A stretch of DNA of 21,159 nt from GCA-016432345 sp964544105. GTDB taxonomy: Bacteria; Patescibacteriota; Microgenomatia; Levybacterales; UBA12049. The stretch is taken from the NCBI GenBank assembly GCA_964544105.1, contig CAZIZQ010000019.1:1-21159 (forward strand), in the 5' to 3' direction. Below are positions 1-6,278 of the stretch, in pieces (position 1 is the first letter of the stretch; each line of letters starts with the position of its first letter). Position numbers and translations under genes: made by a program. Below the pieces are notes generated by a model. That model saw only the letters and a list, made by a program, of their open reading frames with translations, was not told where the DNA came from and made no database searches.

Positions 1-8
1 GCCCTAAA

Positions 9-52
9 CCAATGGGCGGTGCTTCGCACCGCCCCGCCAACTCGGGGATTGG
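9..52. repeat. GC-rich nested inverted-repeat element beside tRNA-Gly
   Basis: A perfect 9-bp stem (14-22 with 26-34, loop TTC) is followed by a competing 5-bp stem (32-36 with 43-47). Both sit inside outer arms CCAAT (9-13) and ATTGG (48-52). It is far more GC-rich than the surrounding DNA and lies directly downstream of tRNA-Gly on the minus strand; its right outer arm overlaps the encoded CCA. There is no T-run, so a classical terminator is not clear. It could be a processing hairpin or one copy of a dispersed palindromic repeat. Confidence 0.55.
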
Positions 53-123
53 AGCGGGATAGGGGAGTCGAACCCCTCTTTTTTGCTTGGAAAGCAAATG
101 TTGAACCGCTCAACTAATCCCGC
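50..123 (-). tRNA. tRNA-Gly (anticodon UCC), CCA encoded
   Basis: The reverse strand folds as a cloverleaf. The 7-bp acceptor stem GCGGGAT/ATCCCGC pairs 123-117 with 60-54. The anticodon loop TTTCCAA gives UCC, and the T arm carries GGTTCGACTCC. The discriminator is U (53), as usual for glycine tRNAs, followed by an encoded CCA (52-50). The mature body is 53-123. Confidence 0.95.
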
Positions 124-133
124 AAGCAACCTT

Positions 134-162
134 ATTATATAAAATTCTTTACCTTGTTACAA
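134..162 (-). promoter_or_regulatory. Promoter of tRNA-Gly(UCC)
   Basis: On the minus strand TTGTAA (162-157) is separated by 17 nt from TATAAT (139-134), which ends 10 nt before the tRNA 5' end. The -35 box lies inside the 3' end of the upstream protein gene. Seen directly as consensus matches; activity is inferred. Confidence 0.6.
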
Positions 163-904
163 TGCGTAGGCGGGCTTGGTCGATATATGTTGTTGACCCC
201 AATTGGGTTTTAAGCTGCACCTGGTAAAGGTTTTCATCTTTTGTGTCTATAAGCGATATTTCCTTTGATGTTAAAAGCGTTGATGTATTGCTTGTCAAAG
301 TAAGATCGCTATTAACAATATTTTGCCCGCTGTTTGCGTTATAAAGTCTAACATACACAATTTGACTCCCTGCCGGCACCCTAACCGTTGTTGCTTCAAA
401 GTAGACTTTTTCTATTTTTCCATAGCTGGTGTAATTAACTTTTGCTCCAATTCCTGGCACCACTGTCCAGTCGGTATAACTACCATTTCCCTGTCCAAGT
501 GGAATAAAATACTCGCGTGTCACGGGGGTAGGCGTGGCGCTTGGACTAGCACTGGGAGTAGGAGTATTTGTAACTGCAGGAGGTATACTTGTTGGAGTCG
601 CTGGTGTAATTGCAGAAACAGTGGCTGAATTATTATTCTGTGGCTGGAGCGACGAAATCCTTTCGGAAAACTGTGTTAGGCAACTTTGCGGACATAATGC
701 TGGAATAGTTACATTTTCTTTTACCTCTGTAGTTTTACGAGACGAAAAAAATAAAATATCAACAATAATAATATTGATAATTAACAAACATAAAACGCCA
801 CTAATAATATATTTATTTTCTAAAAGCGAGGCAAAAATTTCTGCAACAGAACTATCCTGGCTTGAATATGCACTAGTCGTACTATTTTCTGTAACTTCGC
901 TCAC
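149..904 (-). CDS. Membrane-anchored surface protein with Pro/Thr/Ser linker and C-terminal beta domain
   Basis: I do not recognise a named family. The 251-residue product has a cytoplasmic Ser/Thr-rich N-terminus, one hydrophobic segment (about residues 33-54), and a stretch with two cysteines (CPQSC, about 71-75). A proline/threonine/serine linker follows (about 100-128), then a C-terminal domain of roughly 120 residues with the alternating pattern of a beta sandwich. The topology suggests an N-terminally anchored extracellular protein, perhaps a carbohydrate-binding or adhesion module; that role is a guess. The start is GTG at 904, chosen because TATACT (916-911) ends six bases before it and no Shine-Dalgarno sequence is present. 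It probably has a leaderless mRNA. tRNA-Gly follows on the same strand. Confidence 0.75.
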   Translation of the reverse strand: MSEVTENSTTSAYSSQDSSVAEIFASLLENKYIISGVLCLLIINIIIVDILFFSSRKTTEVKENVTIPALCPQSCLTQFSERISSLQPQNNNSATVSAITPATPTSIPPAVTNTPTPSASPSATPTPVTREYFIPLGQGNGSYTDWTVVPGIGAKVNYTSYGKIEKVYFEATTVRVPAGSQIVYVRLYNANSGQNIVNSDLTLTSNTSTLLTSKEISLIDTKDENLYQVQLKTQLGSTTYIDQARLRIVTR

Positions 905-910
905 CTATAC

Positions 911-916
911 AGTATA
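911..916 (-). promoter_or_regulatory. -10 box TATACT, leaderless spacing
   Basis: TATACT on the minus strand ends six bases before the GTG start at 904. Transcription would begin at or next to the start codon. No -35 box of note is seen. Confidence 0.5.
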
Positions 917-978
917 GAAAAATACTTTTAGAGAAAGCAATAAGCCTAAATACAGTAATTGCCCCATATAGCTTCATG

Positions 979-987
979 TGTTACAAT
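979..987 (+). promoter_or_regulatory. Extended -10 for the tRNA-Leu/tRNA-Pro pair
   Basis: TGTTACAAT is an extended -10 (TGn plus TACAAT) ending 16 nt before the tRNA-Leu 5' end, which leaves a short leader for RNase P removal. A 16-bp perfect palindrome (AATTATAGCTATAATT, 988-1003) lies between it and the tRNA. Confidence 0.45.
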
Positions 988-1003
988 AATTATAGCTATA
1001 ATT

Positions 1004-1087
1004 GCCGCGGTGGTGGAATGGCAGACACGAAGGCCTTAAGAGCCTTTATCCTAAAAGGGTGTGAGAGTTCGACTCTCTCTCGCGGCA
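1004..1087 (+). tRNA. tRNA-Leu (anticodon UAA)
   Basis: The acceptor stem 1004-1010 pairs with 1080-1086 with one G-U pair; the discriminator is A1087. The anticodon loop CTTAAGA between stems AAGGC/GCCTT gives UAA. The long variable arm (about 12 nt) is the class II form expected for leucine. CCA is not encoded. Only four bases separate it from tRNA-Pro, so the two are probably co-transcribed. Confidence 0.95.
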
Positions 1088-1091
1088 CACT

Positions 1092-1164
1092 CGGGGATTA
1101 GCTCAGTTGGTAGAGCGCTCGGTTTGGGACCGAGAGGTCGGCAGTTCAAATCCGCCATCCCCGA
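1092..1164 (+). tRNA. tRNA-Pro (anticodon UGG)
   Basis: Acceptor CGGGGAT (1092-1098) pairs with ATCCCCG (1157-1163); the discriminator is A1164. The anticodon stem CTCGG/CCGAG encloses TTTGGGA, giving UGG. The T stem has one A-C mismatch. CCA is not encoded. Confidence 0.93.
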
Positions 1165-1174
1165 CAGAAAATAG

Positions 1175-2152
1175 TCAACCATGGGGTGGGGGATCGATAC
1201 CTAGACGGCGAAGTGAGTAATCTAGCAGTTCTCTCATTTCTGCCCTGCGGTTTTCGCTGCCCAAAAGTACTCCAATTATCTGATGCCCGCCATAATCAAG
1301 ATACGTTACCAAACAAAGACCAGCCTCTGGTGTAAACCCAGTTTTTACCCCTTTTACCCCCCTGTAAGAGGTTAGAAGATTTGTCTCGTTTTCCAAGTAA
1401 AATGCTTTATGGGTTTGTGTGTATGGAATGGTGTAGGAAAATGTCGAAACAACTGTCCGAAACAAAGAAAAATTTTGTAGCGCATAACGGGTTACTACCA
1501 GCAAATCAGATGCCGTGGTATATTGATTACCGTCCCCCTGTAAACCACTAGGATTGGTAAAATTGGTATCAATAAGACCAAGTGCTTTTGCCTTATTATT
1601 CATAGCTGCAATAAATTGACTACGTCCCCCATGAGGATAATTACTTGCCAAAACCTCTGCCGCATCGTTTCCGGAAGACAGCATAAGTCCATACAAAAGC
1701 TCTTCCAAAGACACTATTTCCCCCTGTGTTACCCCCATGCTATTTTCCCCAACCAAGTTTGCTCTTGTTACTTTATATTTATCGTCATCTCGTTTATTTT
1801 CCAGCGCGATAATAGCTGTCATAATTTTAGTTATGGACGCCATAGGAAGCCTATTTTGGGAATTCTTTGCAAAAAGCATTGTATCTGTGGTTAAATCGTA
1901 TATAATGGCTGATTTAGCCTGGATTTCTGGCTCTAAAATTGTTTTTACTCCTAATACGCGGGTACTTGGTTCCCAAACATCAAGACCAGTAACTTGATTA
2001 TTTACAACCATTGTAAGATACCCAGGAACTGGAGAAACAATAACAATGGGACTTTTTTTAAACAACAACGGATAATACACCCAAATACCAAACAAAACTA
2101 CTACTAAACCTAAGAAAGCAGTGCCTGCATAAATAATAGGTACCTTTGGCAT
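1175..2152 (-). CDS. D-alanyl-D-alanine carboxypeptidase (PBP5-type, peptidase S11)
   Basis: This enzyme removes the terminal D-Ala from peptidoglycan stem pentapeptides at the outer face of the membrane. All three active-site motifs are present in order: SITK (catalytic S106, K109), SGN (160-162) and KTG (270-272, in GVKTGFTPEAG). A hydrophobic N-terminal segment (about 7-31) serves as signal anchor. The 325 residues cover the catalytic domain; the C-terminal beta domain and amphipathic tail of classical PBP5 seem to be missing, so anchoring is N-terminal. The ATG at 2152 lies eight bases from a minus-strand TACAAT box within a palindrome shared with the divergent DUF1361 gene. The 3' end abuts tRNA-Pro on the other strand. 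Family assignment is secure; the exact substrate is inferred. Confidence 0.93.
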   Translation of the reverse strand: MPKVPIIYAGTAFLGLVVVLFGIWVYYPLLFKKSPIVIVSPVPGYLTMVVNNQVTGLDVWEPSTRVLGVKTILEPEIQAKSAIIYDLTTDTMLFAKNSQNRLPMASITKIMTAIIALENKRDDDKYKVTRANLVGENSMGVTQGEIVSLEELLYGLMLSSGNDAAEVLASNYPHGGRSQFIAAMNNKAKALGLIDTNFTNPSGLQGDGNQYTTASDLLVVTRYALQNFSLFRTVVSTFSYTIPYTQTHKAFYLENETNLLTSYRGVKGVKTGFTPEAGLCLVTYLDYGGHQIIGVLLGSENRRAEMRELLDYSLRRLGIDPPPHG

Positions 2153-2160
2153 AATTAAAT

Positions 2161-2170
2161 ATTGTACAAT
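2161..2170. promoter_or_regulatory. Palindromic ATTGTACAAT serving as -10 for both divergent genes
   Basis: The perfect palindrome reads TACAAT on both strands (2165-2170 plus; 2166-2161 minus). It ends six bases before the ATG of the DUF1361 gene (2177) and eight bases before the ATG of the carboxypeptidase gene (2152). The whole intergenic space is 24 bp, leaving no room for separate promoters downstream of these boxes. Confidence 0.5.
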
Positions 2171-2176
2171 ATATTA

Positions 2177-2731
2177 ATGTCTATTCTTGAATTTAATTTA
2201 TACTGGATGGCATATAATATCAGCCTTGCAGTTATTGCTGTGGTATGTGGCTGGCTTGCGCTAAAAGTAAAACGATTAGACTTTCGGCTACCTTTACTCA
2301 TCCTATGGCTTTTATTTATTCCCAATACGCTGTACCTACTTTCGGATAGTATCCATTTTTCCCAACAATTATCTCGAATACAAGATGGTGATAAAATCAC
2401 TTTGATAATTCAATACATAGTATTGATGGTGTTTGGAATTGTATCTTTTGTTATTGGTGTATACCCAATTGAAAAACTGATTAAAAAAATCCACAGGACT
2501 CTTTTTCTTATTGCCATACAATTTGTCATTGCTTTTGGTATTGTTATGGGTAGAGTAGAAAGAACACACTCTTGGGAGGCTTTTTTTGACCCCCTAAAAG
2601 TATTTAATGATGCATTGGTAGTCCTTACATCTGTCGAACTTATGTTTTTTGTTGTCGTTACCGGTGTAATGGCAAATGGAATCTATTTTATTCTTAAGCC
2701 AATATTCATTCGCTATGTGGTACGAAAGTAA
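2177..2731 (+). CDS. DUF1361 integral membrane protein
   Basis: The protein has about six hydrophobic segments in 184 residues. It carries the family hallmarks: a FIPNTLYLLSDSIHF-like stretch after the second or third helix, and GRVERTHSWEAFF, corresponding to the usual G-R-x-x-R-x-x-S-W motif of DUF1361. The function of the family is unknown. An in-frame TTG at 2162 would add five residues, but it lies inside the promoter palindrome; ATG 2177 sits six bases after TACAAT, so a leaderless mRNA is likely. The last 17 bases overlap the riboflavin kinase gene, implying translational coupling. Confidence 0.85.
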   Translation: MSILEFNLYWMAYNISLAVIAVVCGWLALKVKRLDFRLPLLILWLLFIPNTLYLLSDSIHFSQQLSRIQDGDKITLIIQYIVLMVFGIVSFVIGVYPIEKLIKKIHRTLFLIAIQFVIAFGIVMGRVERTHSWEAFFDPLKVFNDALVVLTSVELMFFVVVTGVMANGIYFILKPIFIRYVVRK

Positions 2732-3080
2732 AGTATTCGCCGGTAACAAACAGGGTAGAACAATTGGTTTTCCAACCCTTAATCTTGACCCTTCTATATT
2801 ACCAGGTAATCAAAAAGAGGGTGTATATGCTGCGCTTGTAAAGCACAATAAAAACATCTACAAAGGTGCGCTTTTTTTGGGGCCGCGAATAATGCGTAAC
2901 GAAACAAAAAAAGTTCTTGAAATCTATGTATTTGATTTTTCAAAGGAAATTTATGACGAATCAATGTCATTCCAAATTCTTGATTATATTAGAGAAGTGC
3001 GCAATTTTGCATCCCCAGACGAACTGAAGCAGCAAATTAAAAAAGACATTGTGGCCATTGAGGCTTGCTTGAATAAATAA
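2715..3080 (+). CDS. Stand-alone riboflavin kinase domain (flavokinase)
   Basis: It probably phosphorylates riboflavin to FMN with ATP in the cytoplasm. The 121-residue product matches only the C-terminal half of the bifunctional RibF. GRTIGFPTLNLDP near the N-terminus is the nucleotide/flavin-binding PT(A)N motif, EGVYAALV follows, and LEIYVFDFSKEIYDE carries the catalytic-type Glu of the E-hLLDF-DLYG motif. A C-terminal I-R-E-V-R-N-F-x-S-x-D-E-L-x-x-Q-I segment completes the family pattern. The FAD synthetase (nucleotidyltransferase) half is absent here. I chose ATG 2715, which gives the usual W-Y-E-S-K-V-F-x-G start; ATG 2676 would add 13 residues read from the upstream gene. It overlaps the DUF1361 gene by 17 bases. 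Confidence 0.88.
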   Translation: MWYESKVFAGNKQGRTIGFPTLNLDPSILPGNQKEGVYAALVKHNKNIYKGALFLGPRIMRNETKKVLEIYVFDFSKEIYDESMSFQILDYIREVRNFASPDELKQQIKKDIVAIEACLNK

Positions 3081-3107
3081 CCCCCATCTAGTATCATACA
3101 TACACAC

Positions 3108-3181
3108 TGGGAGATCGTCTAATGGTAGGACAACAGACTTTGGATCTGTTTATTCAGGTTCGAATCCTGGTCTCCCAGCCA
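3108..3181 (+). tRNA. tRNA-Gln (anticodon UUG), CCA encoded
   Basis: Acceptor TGGGAGA (3108-3114) pairs with TCTCCCA (3171-3177). The discriminator is G3178, then CCA is encoded (3179-3181). The anticodon loop CTTTGGA gives UUG. The U1-A72 first pair is typical of glutamine tRNAs. A weak TATCAT box (3092-3097) lies ten bases upstream. Confidence 0.95.
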
Positions 3182-3224
3182 TGTAACTGCGCTAAAAATT
3201 GACTCCAAAGATAGGGTATAGTAA

Positions 3225-3230
3225 TATAAT
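3225..3230 (+). promoter_or_regulatory. -10 box TATAAT of panD, leaderless spacing
   Basis: A consensus TATAAT ends five bases before the panD ATG. TTGACT (3199-3204) lies 20 bases upstream, longer than the usual spacing, so it may or may not be the -35. Confidence 0.55.
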
Positions 3231-3235
3231 AATAA

Positions 3236-3577
3236 ATGAGATGGGTATTACGCTCAAAAATTCATAAGGCAAAAGTAACAGAAGCAAATCTGGCGTATAT
3301 TGGCAGTATCACCATAGACGAGAATTTAATACAAAAGGCGGGGTTTTGGTCAGGCGAAAAAGTATTGGTCGTTAGCAATACCTCTGGCGCCAGGCTGGAA
3401 ACATATATTATTACAGGAAAAAAGGGCAGCGGCATTATTTGCATGAACGGAGCCGCCGCGCATCTTATTAAAACAGGGGACGAAATAATTGTTATGGGTT
3501 TTGAGCTAACTGATAAACCGCTTTCTGCAACAAATATCTTGGTCGATAAGAAAAATAAATTTGTAAAATTCCTCTAG
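3236..3577 (+). CDS. panD: Aspartate 1-decarboxylase (pyruvoyl-dependent)
   Basis: PanD converts L-aspartate to beta-alanine for pantothenate and coenzyme A synthesis. The 113-residue proenzyme shows the self-cleavage site G23-S24 in YIGSITID; S24 becomes the pyruvoyl group. Other family residues are K8 in RSKIHKAKVTEA, R53, T56 and Y57 in GARLETY, and NGAAAHL at 71-77. The C-terminus differs from the E. coli enzyme and ends in a Lys-rich tail. The ATG at 3236 follows TATAAT by five bases with no Shine-Dalgarno, suggesting a leaderless mRNA. No other pantothenate gene is in the window. In Gammaproteobacteria cleavage needs a PanZ/PanM partner; whether that applies here is unknown. Confidence 0.95.
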   Translation: MRWVLRSKIHKAKVTEANLAYIGSITIDENLIQKAGFWSGEKVLVVSNTSGARLETYIITGKKGSGIICMNGAAAHLIKTGDEIIVMGFELTDKPLSATNILVDKKNKFVKFL

Positions 3578-3594
3578 ATTTTTAGCTTCGGTTT

Positions 3595-3603
3595 TGGTAT
3601 AAT
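3595..3603 (+). promoter_or_regulatory. Extended -10 TGGTATAAT, leaderless spacing
   Basis: A full extended -10 (TGn-TATAAT) ends exactly six bases before the ATG of the alpha/beta hydrolase gene. No good -35 is seen, as is common for extended -10 promoters. Confidence 0.6.
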
Positions 3604-3609
3604 CCGCGG

Positions 3610-4155
3610 ATGATTCCAAAAAAATCTGTATTTATCATCCCGGGATTTAGACACAAACCCACATCTTATGCATATAAAACAATAGCCAGTATGTTAAAAA
3701 AGGAAGGGTATACCCCAATTCCTGTTTCCATTCCCTGGAAACAAACCACTATTTCCGAAAACACCGAATATTTTTTGAAGAAATATAAAAAAATTGATAC
3801 TAAAAAGAAATATATCTTAGGCTTTTCATATGGCGCAATCATTGCCCTTCTTGCATCAACAAAAGTAAAAACTTCGGGGCTTATCCTTTGTTCGTTATCG
3901 CCATATTTTAAGGAAGACTACCAGGGATTCCCAAATCTTCCATATGCCGCCCTAGCAAAACAAGTAAAAGCAAAACAAACTCTTATGCTGTATGGTGCCA
4001 AAGAAACAAAATCACTCATCAAGCGCGTCTCTGCAACATTTCGTTATATTCCTTCCGCAGAGAAATATCTAATTCAAATCCGAAAAACCGAACATGATAT
4101 CGGAAATATCCGATATTTGCAAACACTCACCCTTGCAACAAAAGAATTATTGTAA
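3610..4155 (+). CDS. Small alpha/beta-hydrolase-fold protein
   Basis: The product of about 181 residues has the outline of a compact alpha/beta hydrolase. There is an initial strand VFIIPGFRHKP with an oxyanion-type glycine, the nucleophile elbow GFSYG (G-x-S-x-G, S73), and a late histidine in KTEHDIG (about H163) placed where the catalytic His is expected. D164 or an acidic residue near 130-135 could complete the triad. No lid domain is visible. The substrate cannot be told from the sequence; esterase or thioesterase activity is possible. It is likely cytoplasmic, since no signal peptide is present. It starts six bases after an extended -10, so the mRNA is probably leaderless. Confidence 0.75.
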   Translation: MIPKKSVFIIPGFRHKPTSYAYKTIASMLKKEGYTPIPVSIPWKQTTISENTEYFLKKYKKIDTKKKYILGFSYGAIIALLASTKVKTSGLILCSLSPYFKEDYQGFPNLPYAALAKQVKAKQTLMLYGAKETKSLIKRVSATFRYIPSAEKYLIQIRKTEHDIGNIRYLQTLTLATKELL

Positions 4156-4169
4156 TAATTTTTTTTGTC

Positions 4170-4178
4170 TGTTATATT
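4170..4178 (+). promoter_or_regulatory. Extended -10 TGTTATATT for the methyltransferase operon
   Basis: TGn-TATATT ends eight bases before ATG 4187, giving an mRNA with a leader of zero to two bases. It would drive the four overlapping genes 4187-6278. Confidence 0.5.
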
Positions 4179-4186
4179 GGTACCGA

Positions 4187-4987
4187 ATGCAGAAAAAGGA
4201 TTACCTGACGGCAAACAAAAAATGGTGGAATACGGTTACCCCACTTCACGCAAAATCCAAATTCTACAATCTCGCCTCTTTTAAAAAAGGAAAAACCAGT
4301 TTAGAAAAAACAGAAATTATAGAATTAGGCAGTATGGTCAAGGGGAAAACCCTTTTGCACCCCATGTGCCACTTTGGTATGGATACATTATCTTGGGCAC
4401 GAAAAGGAGCAATCGTTACCGGCGTAGACTTATCAGATATTGCAATTGAATACGCAAAACAATTAAGTAATGAAATTAATGTTCCCTCTACTTTTATAGT
4501 TTCTGATTTTAATAAACTGCCAAAAGTGCTGCACAAAAAATTTGATATTATTTTTATGTCTTATGGTGTACTTTGCTGGGTTTCAGACATTAATAAATGG
4601 GCAAAAATCATAAGTCATTTTTTAAAAAAGGGTGGCACGTTTTATATTATTGAATTACATCCGTTTACTAATATATTAAGTTATGATTTTAAGATATCGT
4701 ACAATTATTTTGATAAAGGTCCAGACATTGATGATTCACAAGGTACATACGCAGATTGGAACGCGCCCATAAAAAGTCCAACATATGTCTGGAGTTATGC
4801 CATAAGTGATATTATAAATGCACTATCAGGACAGGGATTAAAAATAGAATACATCCATGAATTCCCATTTACCATGTACGACCAATTCCCAGGATTTATG
4901 GAAAAAAACAAAAAAGGGCAATATGTGTTAAAGAACAAAAAAATCCAAATACCTTTATTATTTTCTTTGAAAGCAACCAAAAAATGA
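4187..4987 (+). CDS. Class I SAM-dependent methyltransferase
   Basis: The 266-residue protein carries a Rossmann-type SAM site. Motif I is the variant TLLHPMCHFGMDTLSWAR (about 55-72), followed by GVDLS with the ribose-binding acidic residue D81, then a DFNKLP stretch and the post-motif strand FDIIFMSYGVLCWV. The Q/M-C-H-F-G-x-D-T-L-S form of motif I marks a recognisable bacterial subfamily of unknown substrate. I chose ATG 4187, not the upstream in-frame ATG 4094, because the extra residues would come from the overlapping hydrolase gene and promoter, and because TGTTATATT ends eight bases before 4187. It ends with an ATGA overlap into the GIY-YIG gene. Confidence 0.85.
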   Translation: MQKKDYLTANKKWWNTVTPLHAKSKFYNLASFKKGKTSLEKTEIIELGSMVKGKTLLHPMCHFGMDTLSWARKGAIVTGVDLSDIAIEYAKQLSNEINVPSTFIVSDFNKLPKVLHKKFDIIFMSYGVLCWVSDINKWAKIISHFLKKGGTFYIIELHPFTNILSYDFKISYNYFDKGPDIDDSQGTYADWNAPIKSPTYVWSYAISDIINALSGQGLKIEYIHEFPFTMYDQFPGFMEKNKKGQYVLKNKKIQIPLLFSLKATKK

Positions 4988-5226
4988 GCTTCTTTGTATA
5001 TATTCTCACCTGTTCTGACAATACCTATTATATTGGTTCTACCAACAATCTAGAAAGAAGAATAAAAGAACATAATACATCCAAAAAAGCAGCGCATTAC
5101 ACAAAAATCCGAAGGCCAGTTTGTTTAAAATATTTTGAAAAAGCTACAACACTTTCCGAGGCGAGAAAAAGAGAAGTCGAACTTAAACGTCTTACGCGCG
5201 TTCAAAAAGAAAAACTAATTCTATGA
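4984..5226 (+). CDS. GIY-YIG domain nuclease-like protein (YhbQ/UPF0213 type)
   Basis: An 80-residue single-domain protein. The first strand FVYILTCSDNTYYIGST holds both family tyrosines (Y6 and Y17 of YIG). It is followed by NLERRIKEHN with the catalytic-type Arg and His, and by a helix EARKREVELKRL bearing the conserved Glu (E64) that binds the metal in UvrC and homing nucleases. Small proteins of this type are common; one suggested role is DNA repair or structure-specific cleavage, but most are uncharacterised. ATGA overlaps at both ends show co-translation with the methyltransferase gene and the dus remnant. Confidence 0.9.
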   Translation: MSFFVYILTCSDNTYYIGSTNNLERRIKEHNTSKKAAHYTKIRRPVCLKYFEKATTLSEARKREVELKRLTRVQKEKLIL

Positions 5227-5730
5227 AAAATTTTTGGCAACAGTTACCAAAACCGTTTACCGCACTTGCACCTCTTGATGGTGTCACAGATATCGTTTTT
5301 AGACAAATTATTACCAAAATTGGAAAACCAGATGTGCTATTTACCGAATTTACCTCGTGCGACGGCCTACAATCACCGGGTAGAAAAAAAGTAGAACAAA
5401 GCTTACTATTCAAACCAAACGAGCAACCTATCGTTGCCCAAATTTGGGGAGCAACACCCCAAAATTTTTATAAAACTGCCATCCATGTACAATCGCTTGA
5501 ATTTTCGGGAATCGATATAAATATGGGTTGCCCCATACACGAAATTACCAAAGACGGCGCATGTTCGGCCATGATAAATAATTCTTCTCTCGCTGCAGAA
5601 ATTATTAAAGCCACAAAAAAAATTCTGTAAAGCATACATTAACAACTTCCCAGGATCTGCCTCTTATCGTGATACAATAATAAAAGCACAATCTCTTGAA
5701 GAATTAGAAGGAATACTTAATTTCGAATGA
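5223..5730 (+). pseudogene. dus: tRNA-dihydrouridine synthase with large internal deletion and frame change
   Basis: Dus enzymes use FMN to reduce uridines in the tRNA D loop. Residues 1-135 are a good N-terminal half: FTALAPLDGVTD (FMN site), EFTSCDGL, PIVAQIWG, and IDINMGCPIHE with the catalytic Cys. The frame then stops at 5628-5630. From about 5617 the +1 frame reads KKFCKAYINNFPGSASYRD and ends ..EELEGILNFE, which looks like the extreme C-terminus of Dus. Its TGA (5728-5730) overlaps the ATG of the next gene, exactly as expected for the original operon. About 150 residues (rest of the barrel and most of the helical domain) are missing, with the junction in an A-run. As written it cannot be active; an assembly collapse is the main alternative. 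Confidence 0.82.
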
Positions 5731-6278
5731 CTACTTTTTTTCCAATTATTCTTATTGCGATAAGTCTTGCTCTTGATTCTCTAGCTGTTAGCATTGCCGG
5801 GGGAGCACAAGCACAAAAATCGAAATTACTCCATGCCATAAAAGTAGCTGCATTTTTTGGCATCTTCCAAGCAGGTATGCCACTTCTAGGGTGGCTTATT
5901 GGAGAAACCATAAAAGATGCAATTGCTCAAATTGACAATTGGATAGCATTTTTTCTACTCTCGGGTATTGGAATAAAAATGATCTATGAATCTCTTACCC
6001 AAAATTCCGATGAGGAGAAAAAAGACATCCTAAACAATAAAACGCTTATTTTGCTTTCCATTGCCACAAGTATTGATGCGCTTGTTGTGGGCATAACCCT
6101 TGGCCTTTTAAAAATTCCATTATTACTTTCTATTAGCATAATCGGCATAATTACTTTTATTCTTTGCTTCTTTGGTTTTTTGTTTGGAAATAAATTAGGA
6201 AGTATATTTGGCAAAAGAATAGAAATTATTGGGGGACTAGTACTTATTGCCATTGGCATAAAAATACTATTGTCGTAG
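5727..6278 (+). CDS. MntP-like manganese efflux protein
   Basis: A 183-residue membrane protein with six predicted helices in two repeated halves. Each half carries the acidic signature of the MntP (DUF204) family: ISLALDSLAVSIAGG with D17, and ATSIDALVVGITLG with D117. Known members export Mn(II). A hydrophilic loop rich in Asp/Glu/Lys (about 91-105) separates the halves. The ATG overlaps the stop of the dus remnant. No manganese riboswitch is seen upstream, as the gene is inside an operon. The 3' end overlaps the convergent UPF0182 gene by 12 bases. The substrate is inferred from the family. Confidence 0.88.
   Translation: MTTFFPIILIAISLALDSLAVSIAGGAQAQKSKLLHAIKVAAFFGIFQAGMPLLGWLIGETIKDAIAQIDNWIAFFLLSGIGIKMIYESLTQNSDEEKKDILNNKTLILLSIATSIDALVVGITLGLLKIPLLLSISIIGIITFILCFFGFLFGNKLGSIFGKRIEIIGGLVLIAIGIKILLS

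Noticed and set aside
323..917. Plus-strand open frames opposite the anchored surface protein
   Set aside because: They are shadows of the minus-strand gene, with no ribosome-binding site and low-complexity translations of its Pro/Thr linker.
997..1002. TATAAT just before tRNA-Leu as a -10 box
   Set aside because: It ends one base before the tRNA, so transcription would start inside the tRNA. It is part of the 16-bp palindrome; TGTTACAAT upstream is better placed.
4094..4186. Upstream ATG for the methyltransferase
   Set aside because: The extra 31 residues would be read from the end of the hydrolase gene and through the promoter, and contain no family-like sequence.
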